A stretch of DNA of 54,999 nucleotides from Streptomyces sp. YIM 130001 (GTDB lineage: Bacteria > Actinomycetota > Actinomycetes > Streptomycetales > Streptomycetaceae). A program made the position numbers and the translations under genes. The notes beneath the pieces were generated by a model. That model did no database searches. It saw only the letters and a program-made list of their open reading frames with translations, and was not told the origin of the DNA. The stretch covers positions 1 to 54,999 of the forward strand of contig NZ_KZ984576.1 of assembly GCF_003574445.1 (NCBI RefSeq), in the 5' to 3' direction. Positions 42,428-50,808 of this stretch are shown here, in pieces; the stretch's first letter is position 1; each line of letters starts with the position of its first letter.

Positions 42428-43155
42428 CCACCACGAACGACCATGTCCTCACATCCGCCGCGACGTCGGACGCCCCGAATCTCCGGCTCGACGACGTCAC
42501 GCTGACCTATCCGGACGGCGACGGGCGGCTCACCGCACTCGACCACGTACACCTCGACGTGCCGGCCGGGACGATCACGGCCGTCGTCGGTCCGTCCGGA
42601 TCGGGCAAGTCCAGCCTGCTCGCCGTCGCGGCGACGCTGGTGACGCCGGACAGCGGCAGTGTCGTCCTGGCCGGGACCGCCGTCGACGGGCTGAGTGCGG
42701 CGGAGCGTTCGCGGCTGCGGCGCGAACGGGTCGGCATCGTGTTCCAGCAGCCCAGTCTGCTGCCGTCGCTCACCGCGCTCGAGCAACTGCAGGTCATGGC
42801 GCACCTCGACGGGCGCAGCCCGCGTACGGCGCGGCGGCGGGCGTCGGAGCTGCTCGACGCGGTGGGCCTCGCCGCGCAGGCCGGCCGGCGGCCGCACCAG
42901 CTCTCCGGCGGACAGCGTCAACGCATCAATATCGCCCGGGCGTTGATGAACGAACCGGCCGTCCTGCTGGTCGACGAGCCGACCAGCTCCCTCGATCACG
43001 AACGCGGTGCCGCGGTGCTCGACCTGATCGCCCGGCTGACCCGCGAACGCGGCACGGCGACGGTTCTGGTGACCCACGACCGAACGCATCTCACCGAGGC
43101 CGACGCGGTGTCGACGATGACGGACGGTCGGCTCGCGGCCGGAGCGCCTGCCTGA
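42424..43155 (+). CDS. ABC transporter ATP-binding protein (LolD/MacB type)
   Basis: The 243-residue ATPase has Walker A GPSGSGKSS, Q-loop VFQQPSLLPSLTALEQ, signature LSGGQRQR, Walker B VLLVDEPTSSLD and switch His in VLVTHDRTH. It belongs to the MacB/LolD subfamily that pairs with FtsX-like permeases. It overlaps the permease by 4 nt (ATGA). The pair forms a complete transporter, divergent from and probably controlled by the two-component system at 39349-41212. Confidence 0.94.
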   Translation: MTTTNDHVLTSAATSDAPNLRLDDVTLTYPDGDGRLTALDHVHLDVPAGTITAVVGPSGSGKSSLLAVAATLVTPDSGSVVLAGTAVDGLSAAERSRLRRERVGIVFQQPSLLPSLTALEQLQVMAHLDGRSPRTARRRASELLDAVGLAAQAGRRPHQLSGGQRQRINIARALMNEPAVLLVDEPTSSLDHERGAAVLDLIARLTRERGTATVLVTHDRTHLTEADAVSTMTDGRLAAGAPA

Positions 43156-43205
43156 CGGCTCGCGGCGGGGTGGTGAGGCCTGACGGGCGGCCGGCAGGCC
43201 TCGGC

Positions 43206-44003
43206 CTACGATCCGTTGCTTTCGGCCAGCGCTTCCGACAGCTCCTCGGCCACCTCGCGCAGGATCGGGACGATCTTGTCGGTGGCCGCCTCGGTCACCC
43301 GGCCCGCCGGGCCGGAGATCGAAATCGCCGCGGAGGTGGGTGAGTTGGGCACCGGCACGGCGAGGCAGCGGACCCCGATCTCCTGCTCGTTGTCGTCCAC
43401 CGCGTAGCCCGCGACCCGTACCTGCTCCAGGGCGTCGAGGAAGCCCTCGGGCGTGGTGATCGTCTTCTCGGTGGCCGCCGGCATGCCGGTACGGGCGAGC
43501 AGGGCCCGCACCTCGTCCGGCGGGGTGTCGGCGAGCAGGGCCTTGCCCACGCCGGTCGAGTGCGGCAGGACCCGGCGGCCGACCTCGGTGAACATACGCA
43601 TCGAGTGCTTGGACGGCACCTGCGCCACGTACACGATCTCGTCGCCGTCGAGCAGTGCCATGTTCGCGGTCTCGCCGGTCTCCTCGACGAGACGCGCCAA
43701 GTACGGGCGGGCCCAGGTGCCGAGCAGTCGGGAGGCGGACTCGCCGAGCCGGATCAGGCGGGGGCCCAGTGCGTAGCGGCGGTTGGGCTGCTGGCGGACG
43801 TAACCGGTGGAGACCAGGGTGCGCATCAGGCGGTGGATGGTCGGCAGCGGCAGGCCGCTGCTGGCCGACAGTTCGCTGAGCCCCACCTCGCCGCCGGCGT
43901 CCGCCATGCGCTCGAGCAGGTCGAAGGCGCGTTCCAGGGACTGAACCCCTCCGCTGGCGGCGGGCTTGGAGGCGTCGGCGGAGCTGTCCCTTGACGTCGG
44001 CAC
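43206..44003 (-). CDS. IclR-family regulator, AllR-like
   Basis: The 265-residue protein has an IclR winged HTH at about 20-80 (GVQSLERAFDLLERMADAGGEVGLSELSASSGLPLPTIHRLMRTLV, GYVRQQPNRRYALG) and an IclR effector domain at about 90-260 (LLGTWARPYLARLVEETGETANMALLDGDEIVYVAQ, HSTGVGKALLA, GYAVDDNEQEIGVRCLAVPV). It is divergent from allantoinase, like S. coelicolor AllR, which represses the allantoin pathway and glyoxylate genes and releases DNA in response to pathway intermediates. Four sets of shared palindromes upstream of allantoinase, gcl, hyi and malate synthase are its presumed operators. Confidence 0.9.
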   Translation of the reverse strand: MPTSRDSSADASKPAASGGVQSLERAFDLLERMADAGGEVGLSELSASSGLPLPTIHRLMRTLVSTGYVRQQPNRRYALGPRLIRLGESASRLLGTWARPYLARLVEETGETANMALLDGDEIVYVAQVPSKHSMRMFTEVGRRVLPHSTGVGKALLADTPPDEVRALLARTGMPAATEKTITTPEGFLDALEQVRVAGYAVDDNEQEIGVRCLAVPVPNSPTSAAISISGPAGRVTEAATDKIVPILREVAEELSEALAESNGS

Positions 44004-44232
44004 GGAGCGGTCCTTTCGGTGCTTCGGTTCGGTGCTTCGGATCGGATGCGCGGCCCGGGATGCGGGTCATGTCGGCTGGGCGAGCTGGTGCGGGCTGGCA
44101 GCAGCCTACCCGGCGCTTCCCGGGGCAGGGCGAGGACCGAGCGGGGCGGTCGTGGCCGGTCAGGGCCCCTTTGTCCCGGTGTCAGGGGCGGACTGGCGGG
44201 TTCCGGTGGGTTGAGTATGGTGGGGATCGCCG

Positions 44233-44268
44233 TTCTGTTGTGCGAAATTCCAGTTCCACTTCATGGAA
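44233..44268. promoter_or_regulatory. tandem AllR-like operators at allantoinase
   Basis: TTCCACTTCATGGAA (44254-44268) is a near-consensus site; TTCTGTTGTGCGAAA (44233-44247) is a weak second copy exactly 21 bp away. They lie within the 423-bp gap 44004-44426 between the divergent regulator and allantoinase and could control both. The regulator-proximal half of the gap (44004-44230) is GC-rich with no gene seen. Confidence 0.55.
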
Positions 44269-44377
44269 ACATCCAAGTCGTGGTCCGGCGGTGCGCATGT
44301 CCGCCGTAATCGGCTCCGACGGTTCGGCCGGGTCGGGGCGCAGGGTCTTGACGGACTCGGGCGCCGGATGAAAACTC

Positions 44378-44396
44378 ATTCAACAGAACGTTGAAT
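44378..44396. promoter_or_regulatory. TTCAAC-N5-GTTGAA box at allantoinase
   Basis: ATTCAACAGAACGTTGAAT is a perfect palindrome with 7-bp arms, ending 30 bp before the TTG start. It is the same motif family as the boxes at catalase and the uricase operon. Confidence 0.6.
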
Positions 44397-44426
44397 TTCA
44401 CTTTGCGGAAGCTGAAGGAGAACGGG

Positions 44427-45782
44427 TTGTCCGACGTGGAACTGGTCCTGCGCTCGACGCGAGTCATCACCCCCGAGGGCGCGCGGGCCGCATCGGTCGC
44501 CGTCGCCGACGGCCGCATCGTCTCCGTGCTCCCGCACGACGCCCCGGTGCCCGACGGTGCACGGCTCGAGGACCTGGGCGACCACGTGCTGCTGCCCGGC
44601 CTCGTCGACACCCATGTGCATGTGAACGACCCGGGCCGCAGCGACTGGGAGGGCTTTTGGACCGCCACCCGCGCCGCGGCAGCCGGTGGCATCACCACCC
44701 TGGTCGACATGCCGCTCAACTCCCTGCCGCCCACCACCACCGTCGACCACCTGCGGATCAAGCAGGAGGTCGCCGCGGCCAAGGCGCACATCGACATCGG
44801 TTTCTGGGGCGGCGCCCTGCCGGACAACGTCAAGGACCTCGCGCCCCTGCACGAGGCCGGCGTCTACGGCTTCAAGTGCTTCCTCTCGCCGTCCGGCGTC
44901 GACGAGTTCCCGGAGCTCGACCAGGAGCAACTCGCCACGTCCATGGCTGAGATCGCCGGCTTCGACGGCCTGCTCATCGTGCACGCCGAGGACCCGCACG
45001 AGCTCGACTCCGCCCCGCACCTGAGCGGCCCCAGTTACGCGGACTACCTGCAGACCCGTCCCCGTATCTCGGAGAACGCCGCGATCGAGGGCCTGATCGC
45101 CACCGCCAAGCGCATCGGCGCCCGCATCCACGTCCTGCACCTGTCCTCGTCCGACGCGCTGCCGCTGATCGCCGCCGCCAAGCGCGAGGGCGTACGCCTG
45201 ACCGTCGAGACCTGCCCGCACTACCTCACCCTCACCGCCGAGGAAGTCCCGGACGGCGCGAGCGAGTTCAAGTGCTGCCCGCCGATCAGGGAGAGCGCCA
45301 ACCAGGACGCACTCTGGGAGGCCTTGGCCGACGGCACCGTCGACTGCATCGTCACCGACCACTCGCCGTCCACCGCGGACCTCAAGACCGACGACTTCGC
45401 CACCGCCTGGGGCGGCATCTCCGGTCTGCAGCTCAGCCTGCCCGCCGTGTGGACCGAGGCCCGCAAGCGCGGCCACGGCATCGAGGACGTCGTCCGCTGG
45501 ATGTCCGAGCGCACCTCCGCCCTCGTCGGCCTCGACCGCAAGGGTGCGATCGCTCCCGGCCGCGACGCCGACTTCGCGGTCCTCGCACCGGACGAGACCT
45601 TCACCGTCGACCCGGCCGAGCTGCAGCACCGCAACCGGGTCACCGCCTACGCGGGCAAGACCCTGCACGGCGTGGTCAAGTCGACCTGGCTGCGCGGCCG
45701 TCGGGTCCACCACGAGGGCGAGTTCGCCGAGCCGTCCGGCCTGCTGCTGTCCCGCAACGGGGACGCCGGACCGGCTGCCTGA
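44427..45782 (+). CDS. allantoinase
   Basis: The 451-residue cyclic amidohydrolase hydrolyses (S)-allantoin to allantoate. Metal-site residues are visible: DTHVHVNDPG (His63, His65), the carbamylated Lys in GVYGFKCFLSPSG (Lys150), His in LLIVHAED, His in IHVLHLSSS and Asp in CIVTDHSPS. The SDWEGFWTATRAAAAGG and MPLNSLPPTTT segments separate allantoinases from dihydropyrimidinases. The start is TTG at 44427, chosen because GAAGGAG lies six bases upstream and it gives the usual MSDVELVLRSTRV opening; an earlier in-frame TTG at 44391 lies inside the operator box. A strong terminator follows, and no allantoicase or allantoate amidohydrolase gene is next to it. Confidence 0.94.
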   Translation: MSDVELVLRSTRVITPEGARAASVAVADGRIVSVLPHDAPVPDGARLEDLGDHVLLPGLVDTHVHVNDPGRSDWEGFWTATRAAAAGGITTLVDMPLNSLPPTTTVDHLRIKQEVAAAKAHIDIGFWGGALPDNVKDLAPLHEAGVYGFKCFLSPSGVDEFPELDQEQLATSMAEIAGFDGLLIVHAEDPHELDSAPHLSGPSYADYLQTRPRISENAAIEGLIATAKRIGARIHVLHLSSSDALPLIAAAKREGVRLTVETCPHYLTLTAEEVPDGASEFKCCPPIRESANQDALWEALADGTVDCIVTDHSPSTADLKTDDFATAWGGISGLQLSLPAVWTEARKRGHGIEDVVRWMSERTSALVGLDRKGAIAPGRDADFAVLAPDETFTVDPAELQHRNRVTAYAGKTLHGVVKSTWLRGRRVHHEGEFAEPSGLLLSRNGDAGPAA

Positions 45783-45794
45783 CACGGCACGCGC

Positions 45795-45830
45795 CCCGGG
45801 CCCGCCTCTCACTCGAGAGGCGGGCCCGGG
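45795..45830. terminator. convergent terminator, allantoinase/SDR
   Basis: A perfect 16-bp stem (CCCGGGCCCGCCTCTC and complement) with loop ACTC lies between convergent genes. Confidence 0.8.
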
Positions 45831-45841
45831 CCGCCTGCGTA

Positions 45842-46582
45842 CTACGCCGAGTGCCCGCCGTCCACGACGAGTTCGGCGCCGGTGATGTACGCGGCGTCGT
45901 CCCCGGCCAGATAGGCCACCAGGGATGCCACCTCGTCCGCCGTACCGAACCGGCCGAGCGCGGTGGCCGTGCGCTGAGACTCCGCGAAGGGCCCGTCGGC
46001 CGGGTTCATCGCGGTGTCCACCGGACCGGGGTGGATCAGATTCACCGTGACGGCACGCTCACCCAGCTCCCGCGCCAGCGCCTTCGTCATGCCCGTCAGG
46101 GCCGACTTGCTCAACGCGTAGAGCGTGCCGCCCGGCCCGCCCGCGTAGCGTGCGAGCGCGGTGCCCGTGGAGATGATCCGGCCGCCGTGCTCCAAGCGGC
46201 CCGCCGCGGCCTGCGTGGTGAGGAAGACCCCGCGCACATTGGTGTCGAGTACCCGGTTCACGTCCCCGCCGGACAGGCCGGTCATCGGGCCGAGCATGGC
46301 GATGCCCGCGTTGTTGACCAGGATGTCGAGCCGTCCGAAATGCTCCACGACCCGGTCCACCACCCCGGCCGCGGCCTCGGCGTCCGCCGCGTCCGAGCGG
46401 ATCGCGACACCGCGCCGCCCCGCCGCCTCCACCTTCGTCACGACCTCCTCGGCGTCCGCCCGGTTGCTGACGTAGGTGATCGCCACGTCGGCGCCCTCGC
46501 CGGCGAGCCTGAGGGCGATCGCCGCTCCCATCCCGCGGCTGCCGCCGGTCACCAGGGCCACCTTGCCGTCCATGCCGTTCAT
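45842..46582 (-). CDS. short-chain dehydrogenase/reductase (FabG-like)
   Basis: The 246-residue classical SDR has TGGSRGMG (cofactor loop), NNAG in LVNNAGIAM, catalytic Ser in IISTGTALARYAGG and YALSK as the Y-x-x-x-K. The glycine-rich loop followed by VSNRADAEE suggests NADPH. It ends with AYITGAELVVDGGHSA as in FabG-type tetramers. The start at 46582 (MNGMDGKVALVTGG) is preceded by GGGAA; a longer start at 46639 is possible. It is convergent with allantoinase and divergent from the DHFR-like gene, with no visible link to purine metabolism. Confidence 0.9.
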   Translation of the reverse strand: MNGMDGKVALVTGGSRGMGAAIALRLAGEGADVAITYVSNRADAEEVVTKVEAAGRRGVAIRSDAADAEAAAGVVDRVVEHFGRLDILVNNAGIAMLGPMTGLSGGDVNRVLDTNVRGVFLTTQAAAGRLEHGGRIISTGTALARYAGGPGGTLYALSKSALTGMTKALARELGERAVTVNLIHPGPVDTAMNPADGPFAESQRTATALGRFGTADEVASLVAYLAGDDAAYITGAELVVDGGHSA

Positions 46583-46799
46583 CGCGTTTCCCGTCCTGTG
46601 TGGGTCCGTTGCCGTCGACGCGCTGTGTGCTGTCGTCATGCACACCAGAGAACCGGTCGGCGGGCGCTGACGCTGGCGGGGATCGGACGCCCACACCGGC
46701 CCCTGCGAGCGGTCCGTGCCCCGCGGGAACGATGAGTTCGGGCCGGCGCGACGGTCGTAAAGGGTGAAGCGACGAGTACCTTCCGGAGCGGAGAGCGCC

Positions 46800-47420
46800 A
46801 TGAAGATCACCCTCACCCAGTTCGTCACCCTGGACAGCGTCTACCAGGCGCCCGGTGGCGTGGACGAGGACGCCAGCGGCGGCTTCGAGCACGGCGGCTG
46901 GGCGGTGCCGTACGACGACGAGGACTTCGGCCGGTTCATCTCGGGAGTCTTCGAGCAGGCGGACGCCTTCCTCTTCGGCCGCCGCACGTACGACATCTTC
47001 GCCGGGTACTGGCCGACCGTCACCGACCCCGGCGACCCGGTCGCCTCCCGCTTCAACTCCCTGCCCAAGTACGTCGCCAGTGCCACCCTGACCGACCCCG
47101 AGTGGGCCGGCACCACGGTCATCGGCGGTACCGACCTGCTCAAGGACGTCACGGATCTGAAGCAACGCCCAGGCCGGGAGCTCCAGATGCACGGCAGCGG
47201 CGGACTCGCCCAGACCCTCCTCGCGCACGGCCTGGTGGACACCGTCCACCTGCTCACCTACCCGGTCGCCCTCGGCTCCGGCCGGCGCCTCTTCGCCGAG
47301 GGCGGACTGCCCACGGCCTTCCGCCTCACCCGGTCGGAGACCACCGGCACCGGCGTCGTCATCTCCACCTACGACACCGCCGGCAAGCCCGAGTACGGGA
47401 CGTTCGGCCCCGACGCGTGA
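46800..47420 (+). CDS. dihydrofolate reductase-fold (RibD C-terminal type) protein
   Basis: The 206-residue protein opens MKITLTQFVTLDSVYQAPGG, then AFLFGRRTYDIFAGYWPTV, KYVASATLTDPEWAGTTVIGG and LQMHGSGGLAQTLLAHGLVDTVHLLTYPVALGSGRRLF. This is the YyaP/YqjY-type DHFR-like family (RibD_C domain), NADPH-dependent reductases of unknown substrate. It is not a true folate reductase by pattern. GGAG precedes the ATG at 46800. It stands alone, divergent from the SDR. Confidence 0.9.
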   Translation: MKITLTQFVTLDSVYQAPGGVDEDASGGFEHGGWAVPYDDEDFGRFISGVFEQADAFLFGRRTYDIFAGYWPTVTDPGDPVASRFNSLPKYVASATLTDPEWAGTTVIGGTDLLKDVTDLKQRPGRELQMHGSGGLAQTLLAHGLVDTVHLLTYPVALGSGRRLFAEGGLPTAFRLTRSETTGTGVVISTYDTAGKPEYGTFGPDA

Positions 47421-47625
47421 CCGGTCACGGGTGACCGGTGAGGCGGGTCCGGCTGCGGCGGAGTGGCGGCCGGGCACGCCCGAAACGCGTTCACACCCGC
47501 CTCCGGCACACCTCCACGCGTACGTCGCCGGACCTCCACACTCGCCGTCCGCAACGGTGAACTTCCGTAGAACGGCGGGCACTTGGCGTTGACACGCCCC
47601 GCTCTACGCGCGTCATGCTAGGGCC

Positions 47626-48048
47626 ATGCGAATCCCCCCACGAATCGCCACAGGTATCGCACTCGCCGCAGCCCTCGTCGTCGGCGGCCCCGTCGCCGCG
47701 CAGGCTGCCCCGACCTCCGCCGCTCCCGTGTCGGCCACGGTGTCGGCCGGTGCCGTCGCCGCGGTCGGTGACATCTGCCAGTCCGAGCTGCCCGCCGAAG
47801 CGCACGACACCCTCGAGCTGATCGAGGCCGGCGGCCCCTACCCGTACCCCCAGGACGGCACGGTCTTCCAGAACCGCGAGGGACTGCTGCCCGACCAGAG
47901 CTCCGACTACTACCACGAGTTCACCGTCGAGACCCCCGGCTCCCCGGACCGCGGCGCCCGCCGCATCGTGACCGGCGAGTCCGAGCAGGAGGACTACTAC
48001 ACGGCCGACCACTACGAGTCCTTCGACCTGGTCGACTACGCCTGCTGA
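47626..48048 (+). CDS. secreted guanyl-specific ribonuclease (RNase Sa family)
   Basis: The 140-residue precursor has a Sec signal peptide (MRIPPRIATGIALAAALVVG, cleavage near AAQAAP) and a short Ala/Val/Ser-rich pro-segment. The mature domain from about 48 closely follows RNase Sa: ICQSELPAEAHDTLELIEAGGP, DGTVFQNREG, YYHEFTV, RRIVTGESEQEDYYTADHY, DYAC. With a constant offset of 44 the catalytic residues of RNase Sa map to Glu98, Arg109 and His129, and the disulfide to Cys51-Cys140. It should cleave RNA after guanine outside the cell. No barstar-like inhibitor gene is adjacent. Confidence 0.94.
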   Translation: MRIPPRIATGIALAAALVVGGPVAAQAAPTSAAPVSATVSAGAVAAVGDICQSELPAEAHDTLELIEAGGPYPYPQDGTVFQNREGLLPDQSSDYYHEFTVETPGSPDRGARRIVTGESEQEDYYTADHYESFDLVDYAC

Positions 48049-48066
48049 CACCCACCCGCACACCGG

Positions 48067-48112
48067 CGCCCGGCTCGCACCGCCACTCCCCGACGGCGGT
48101 ACGAGCCGGGCG
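48067..48112. terminator. convergent terminator after the ribonuclease
   Basis: An 11-bp outer stem (CGCCCGGCTCG) and a 6-bp inner stem (ACCGCC) separated by one mismatch form a long hairpin between the convergent genes. Confidence 0.7.
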
Positions 48113-48313
48113 TCAGGACTTCGCGCTGTCGGCCGCGACGAAGACGGCGATCGCGAGGACGATCGTGGCGATGCTCGCGTACAGCTCGTAGCCGTCGAAG
48201 AACGACAGGCGCTGGATGAACCCCCACTTGATCCAGCCGAACAGCTCGTACGTCAGACCGCCGGTGCCCTGGAACAGCAGAACGGCGCCGAGGAACTCGA
48301 GAAGCTTCTTCAT
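48113..48313 (-). CDS. small two-helix membrane protein
   Basis: The 66-residue protein MKKLLEFLGAVLLFQGTGGL...WGFIQRLSF...ASIATIVLAIAVFVAADSAKS has two hydrophobic segments (about 6-22 and 44-60) separated by a short amphipathic aromatic stretch. It looks like a small inner-membrane protein with both ends facing the cytoplasm. It is convergent with the secreted RNase gene and divergent from a sensor kinase. No function is known. Confidence 0.75.
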   Translation of the reverse strand: MKKLLEFLGAVLLFQGTGGLTYELFGWIKWGFIQRLSFFDGYELYASIATIVLAIAVFVAADSAKS

Positions 48314-48494
48314 GGCGACGATCGTCCCGGCCGGGCACCGGTCGGCGCATCGGCCACCGGATGACCGCTGCGGTGCCGGGAGTAGCGGACCTGCGCCGCG
48401 GAGCCGGTCCGAAAGTCGGTGCCTGCCTCACCAAGGTCGATGATCCGGCGCAGTACTGCGCCGGCCCGGCCACGGCTGCGTAGATTTGTCGACC

Positions 48495-49802
48495 ATGAGG
48501 GACAGTGAGCAGGCCGCCGCATCGACCGAGCCCGGCGGCCCCGCGTACGCGCACGGCCACGGATGGCCGTGGCTGCTGCCCTCGGCCCTCGCCGACGATC
48601 TCGACCCGGACCGGCAGCGCGGCCGCACCCGCCGCACGGTGCGGGACTGGATCGTCGACTTCATCTGCTTCCTGCTCGCCGTCGGCATCGGAATGATCAC
48701 CGCCGACGCGCTGAGGACGAACCCGCACGTCTCGACCGGCCTCGCCGACGCCGACGAGATCCTCGGGGCGCTCGCCTGCGCCTCCCTCTGGCTGCGCCGG
48801 CGCTGGCCGGTGCAGCTCGCCGCCTGCCTCGTGCTGCTCGGTCTGGTCTCCGAGTCGTCCGGAGGGGCCGGGGCGGTCGCCCTGTTCACCCTGGCCGTGC
48901 ACCGCCCGTTCCGCTATGTCGCGTGGATCGGCGGCTTCTCGACCGTCACCACCGGGTTCTTCTACTGGCTGCGGCCCGACGGTGAGGCGTCCTACCTGGT
49001 GTCGACCGTGTTCGGCGTGATGGTCAACGTGACGATCATCTGCACCGGACTGCTCGTCCGCTCCCGCCGCCAGCTGCTGCTCTCGCTCCGCGACCGCGCC
49101 CGCCGTGCGGAGTCCGAGGCCGCCCTCCGCGCCGAACAGGCACAGCGTCAGGCCCGTGAGGCCATCGCCCGCGAGATGCACGACGTCCTCGCCCACCGGC
49201 TCACGCTGCTCAGCGTGCACGCCGGCGCCCTGGAGTTCCGCCCCGACGCCCCGACCGACGAGATCGCGCGGGCGGCCGGCGTGATCCGGGACAGCTCGCA
49301 CGACGCGCTGCAGGACCTGCGCGAGATCATCGGCGTCCTGCGGGCCGGTGACGGCTCCGAGGAATCGGGGCGCCCGCAGCCGACGCTCTCCGGCCTGCCG
49401 ACCCTGGTCGCCGAGTCACGCGCGGCCGGTATGAAGGTCACCCTTGACAACCACGTGGAGTCACCCGGCGACGCCCCGACCGGCGCGGGCCGCAACGTCT
49501 ACCGCATCGTGCAGGAGGGGCTGACCAACGCCCGCAAGCACGCACCCGGCGCCGCAGTCACCGTCACCGTCGAGGGATCCGCGGGACACGGGCTCAGCGT
49601 GCGGGTGTCCAATCCGCCGCCGCCCGGTGACGTCCCGGTCGTGCCGGGCTCCGGACAGGGCCTGATCGGCCTCACCGAACGTGCCGGCCTGGCCGGCGGC
49701 CGCCTGACTCACGGCCGCGGACCCGACGGCGGGTTCACCGTCACGGCCTGGCTGCCCTGGGCGGAACAGTCGAAGCCGCGGAACTCCGCGAGCGACCGGT
49801 GA
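48495..49802 (+). CDS. sensor histidine kinase, DesK-type
   Basis: The 435-residue kinase has a polar N-terminus of about 55 residues with an H-G-H-G-W motif (YAHGHGWPWLLPSAL), about five membrane segments (about 55-190), a coiled coil rich in R/E (LSLRDRARRAESEAALRAEQAQRQA) and the HisKA_3 motif IAREMHDVLAHRLTLLSVHAGALEF. The HATPase domain carries GRNVYRIVQEGLTNARKHAPGA and GSGQGLIGLTERAGLAGG. The matching response regulator is at 50809-51495, separated by a convergent methyltransferase gene. TTG at 48486 is an alternative start. Signal unknown. Confidence 0.9.
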   Translation: MRDSEQAAASTEPGGPAYAHGHGWPWLLPSALADDLDPDRQRGRTRRTVRDWIVDFICFLLAVGIGMITADALRTNPHVSTGLADADEILGALACASLWLRRRWPVQLAACLVLLGLVSESSGGAGAVALFTLAVHRPFRYVAWIGGFSTVTTGFFYWLRPDGEASYLVSTVFGVMVNVTIICTGLLVRSRRQLLLSLRDRARRAESEAALRAEQAQRQAREAIAREMHDVLAHRLTLLSVHAGALEFRPDAPTDEIARAAGVIRDSSHDALQDLREIIGVLRAGDGSEESGRPQPTLSGLPTLVAESRAAGMKVTLDNHVESPGDAPTGAGRNVYRIVQEGLTNARKHAPGAAVTVTVEGSAGHGLSVRVSNPPPPGDVPVVPGSGQGLIGLTERAGLAGGRLTHGRGPDGGFTVTAWLPWAEQSKPRNSASDR

Positions 49803-49807
49803 GCGGA

Positions 49808-50593
49808 CTACGGAACGCGCGCCACACCCACGTAGAACCCGCTCAACTCGGCCTGGGGAGCGGGCTCGTCGCGGTACCAGTGGGTGGCCGTCACCAGTCC
49901 CGGATCGGCGAGCTCGAGACCCTCGAAGAACGGCAGCACTTCCTCGCGGCTGCGCATCCGCAGGGGGACCTGGCCCTCCTTGTAGGTGTTCTGCACGCCC
50001 TTCGCCAGCTCCGGGTGCTCGTCCGTCGTGCCGTGCGTGAGGACCAGATAGCTGCCCGGCGGAAGAGCGTCCACCAGGGTGCGCGTGAGGCCGTACGGGT
50101 CCTCGTCGTCGGTGATGAAGTGCAGCAGCGCGATCAGGGACAGGGCGACGGGACGGTCGAAGTCCATGAACTCCCGGGCCCGTTCGAGGATCGCCTCCGG
50201 CTCCCGGACGTCCGCCTGGATGTAGTCCGTGGCGCCCTCCGGCGTGCTCACCAGGAGTGCCTCGGCGTGCCGGAGCACGATCGGGTCGTTGTCCGCGTAG
50301 ACCACGCGGGAGGCCGGCGCGATCCGCTGGACGATCTGGTGCAGATTCGGCTGGGTCGGGATTCCGGTGCCGATGTCCAGGTACTGGTCGATGCCCCGGT
50401 CGGCCAGCCAGGCGGCGGCGCGGTGCATGAACGCGCGGTTGCGCCGGGCGTTGTCACGGGCCTCCGGCGGCAGCTTCTGGGCCATCTCCTGATCGACCAG
50501 GTAATTGTCCTTGCCGCCCAAGAGCCAGTCGTAGATGCGCGCGGGGTGCGGCCTGGTGGTGTCGATCACGAGCTTGGCGTCTTCGCCGGTCAT
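49808..50593 (-). CDS. SAM-dependent methyltransferase, SAV2177 family
   Basis: The 261-residue protein belongs to the SAV2177 (former DUF574) group of putative methyltransferases abundant in Streptomyces. It starts MTGEDAKLVIDTTRPHPARIYDWLLGGKDNYLVDQE, with the family hallmark PHPARIYDWLLGGKDN. The SAM motif is YLDIGTGIPTQPNLHQIVQ, then VVYADNDPIVLRHAEALL and LSLIALLHFITDDEDP. Substrates are unknown. GGGAG seven bases upstream fixes the ATG at 50593. It lies in reverse between the kinase and its regulator. Confidence 0.9.
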   Translation of the reverse strand: MTGEDAKLVIDTTRPHPARIYDWLLGGKDNYLVDQEMAQKLPPEARDNARRNRAFMHRAAAWLADRGIDQYLDIGTGIPTQPNLHQIVQRIAPASRVVYADNDPIVLRHAEALLVSTPEGATDYIQADVREPEAILERAREFMDFDRPVALSLIALLHFITDDEDPYGLTRTLVDALPPGSYLVLTHGTTDEHPELAKGVQNTYKEGQVPLRMRSREEVLPFFEGLELADPGLVTATHWYRDEPAPQAELSGFYVGVARVP

Positions 50594-50808
50594 ACCTGGC
50601 TCCCGTGCGTTTCTGGCCGGTACCGGAGAGCCACAGCGGTGGCTCTCCGCGAACACGCGGATTATGCCACCGCACAGACGATCGAGGCCCGTTGGATGCC
50701 GATGGCACCTCCGGACCGGCACCGCACGGGCCGTTCGCCGGATCCGGAACCACCCCGGCCGGGGACCGTCCTGTCGGGGCGGCCGCGCCGGTGGATACCG
50801 TGATCCGC

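Noticed and set aside
47416..47445. GTGACCGGTCAC palindrome at the end of the DHFR-like gene
   Set aside because: It includes the stop codon and lacks a loop or a partner arm long enough for a convincing terminator or operator.
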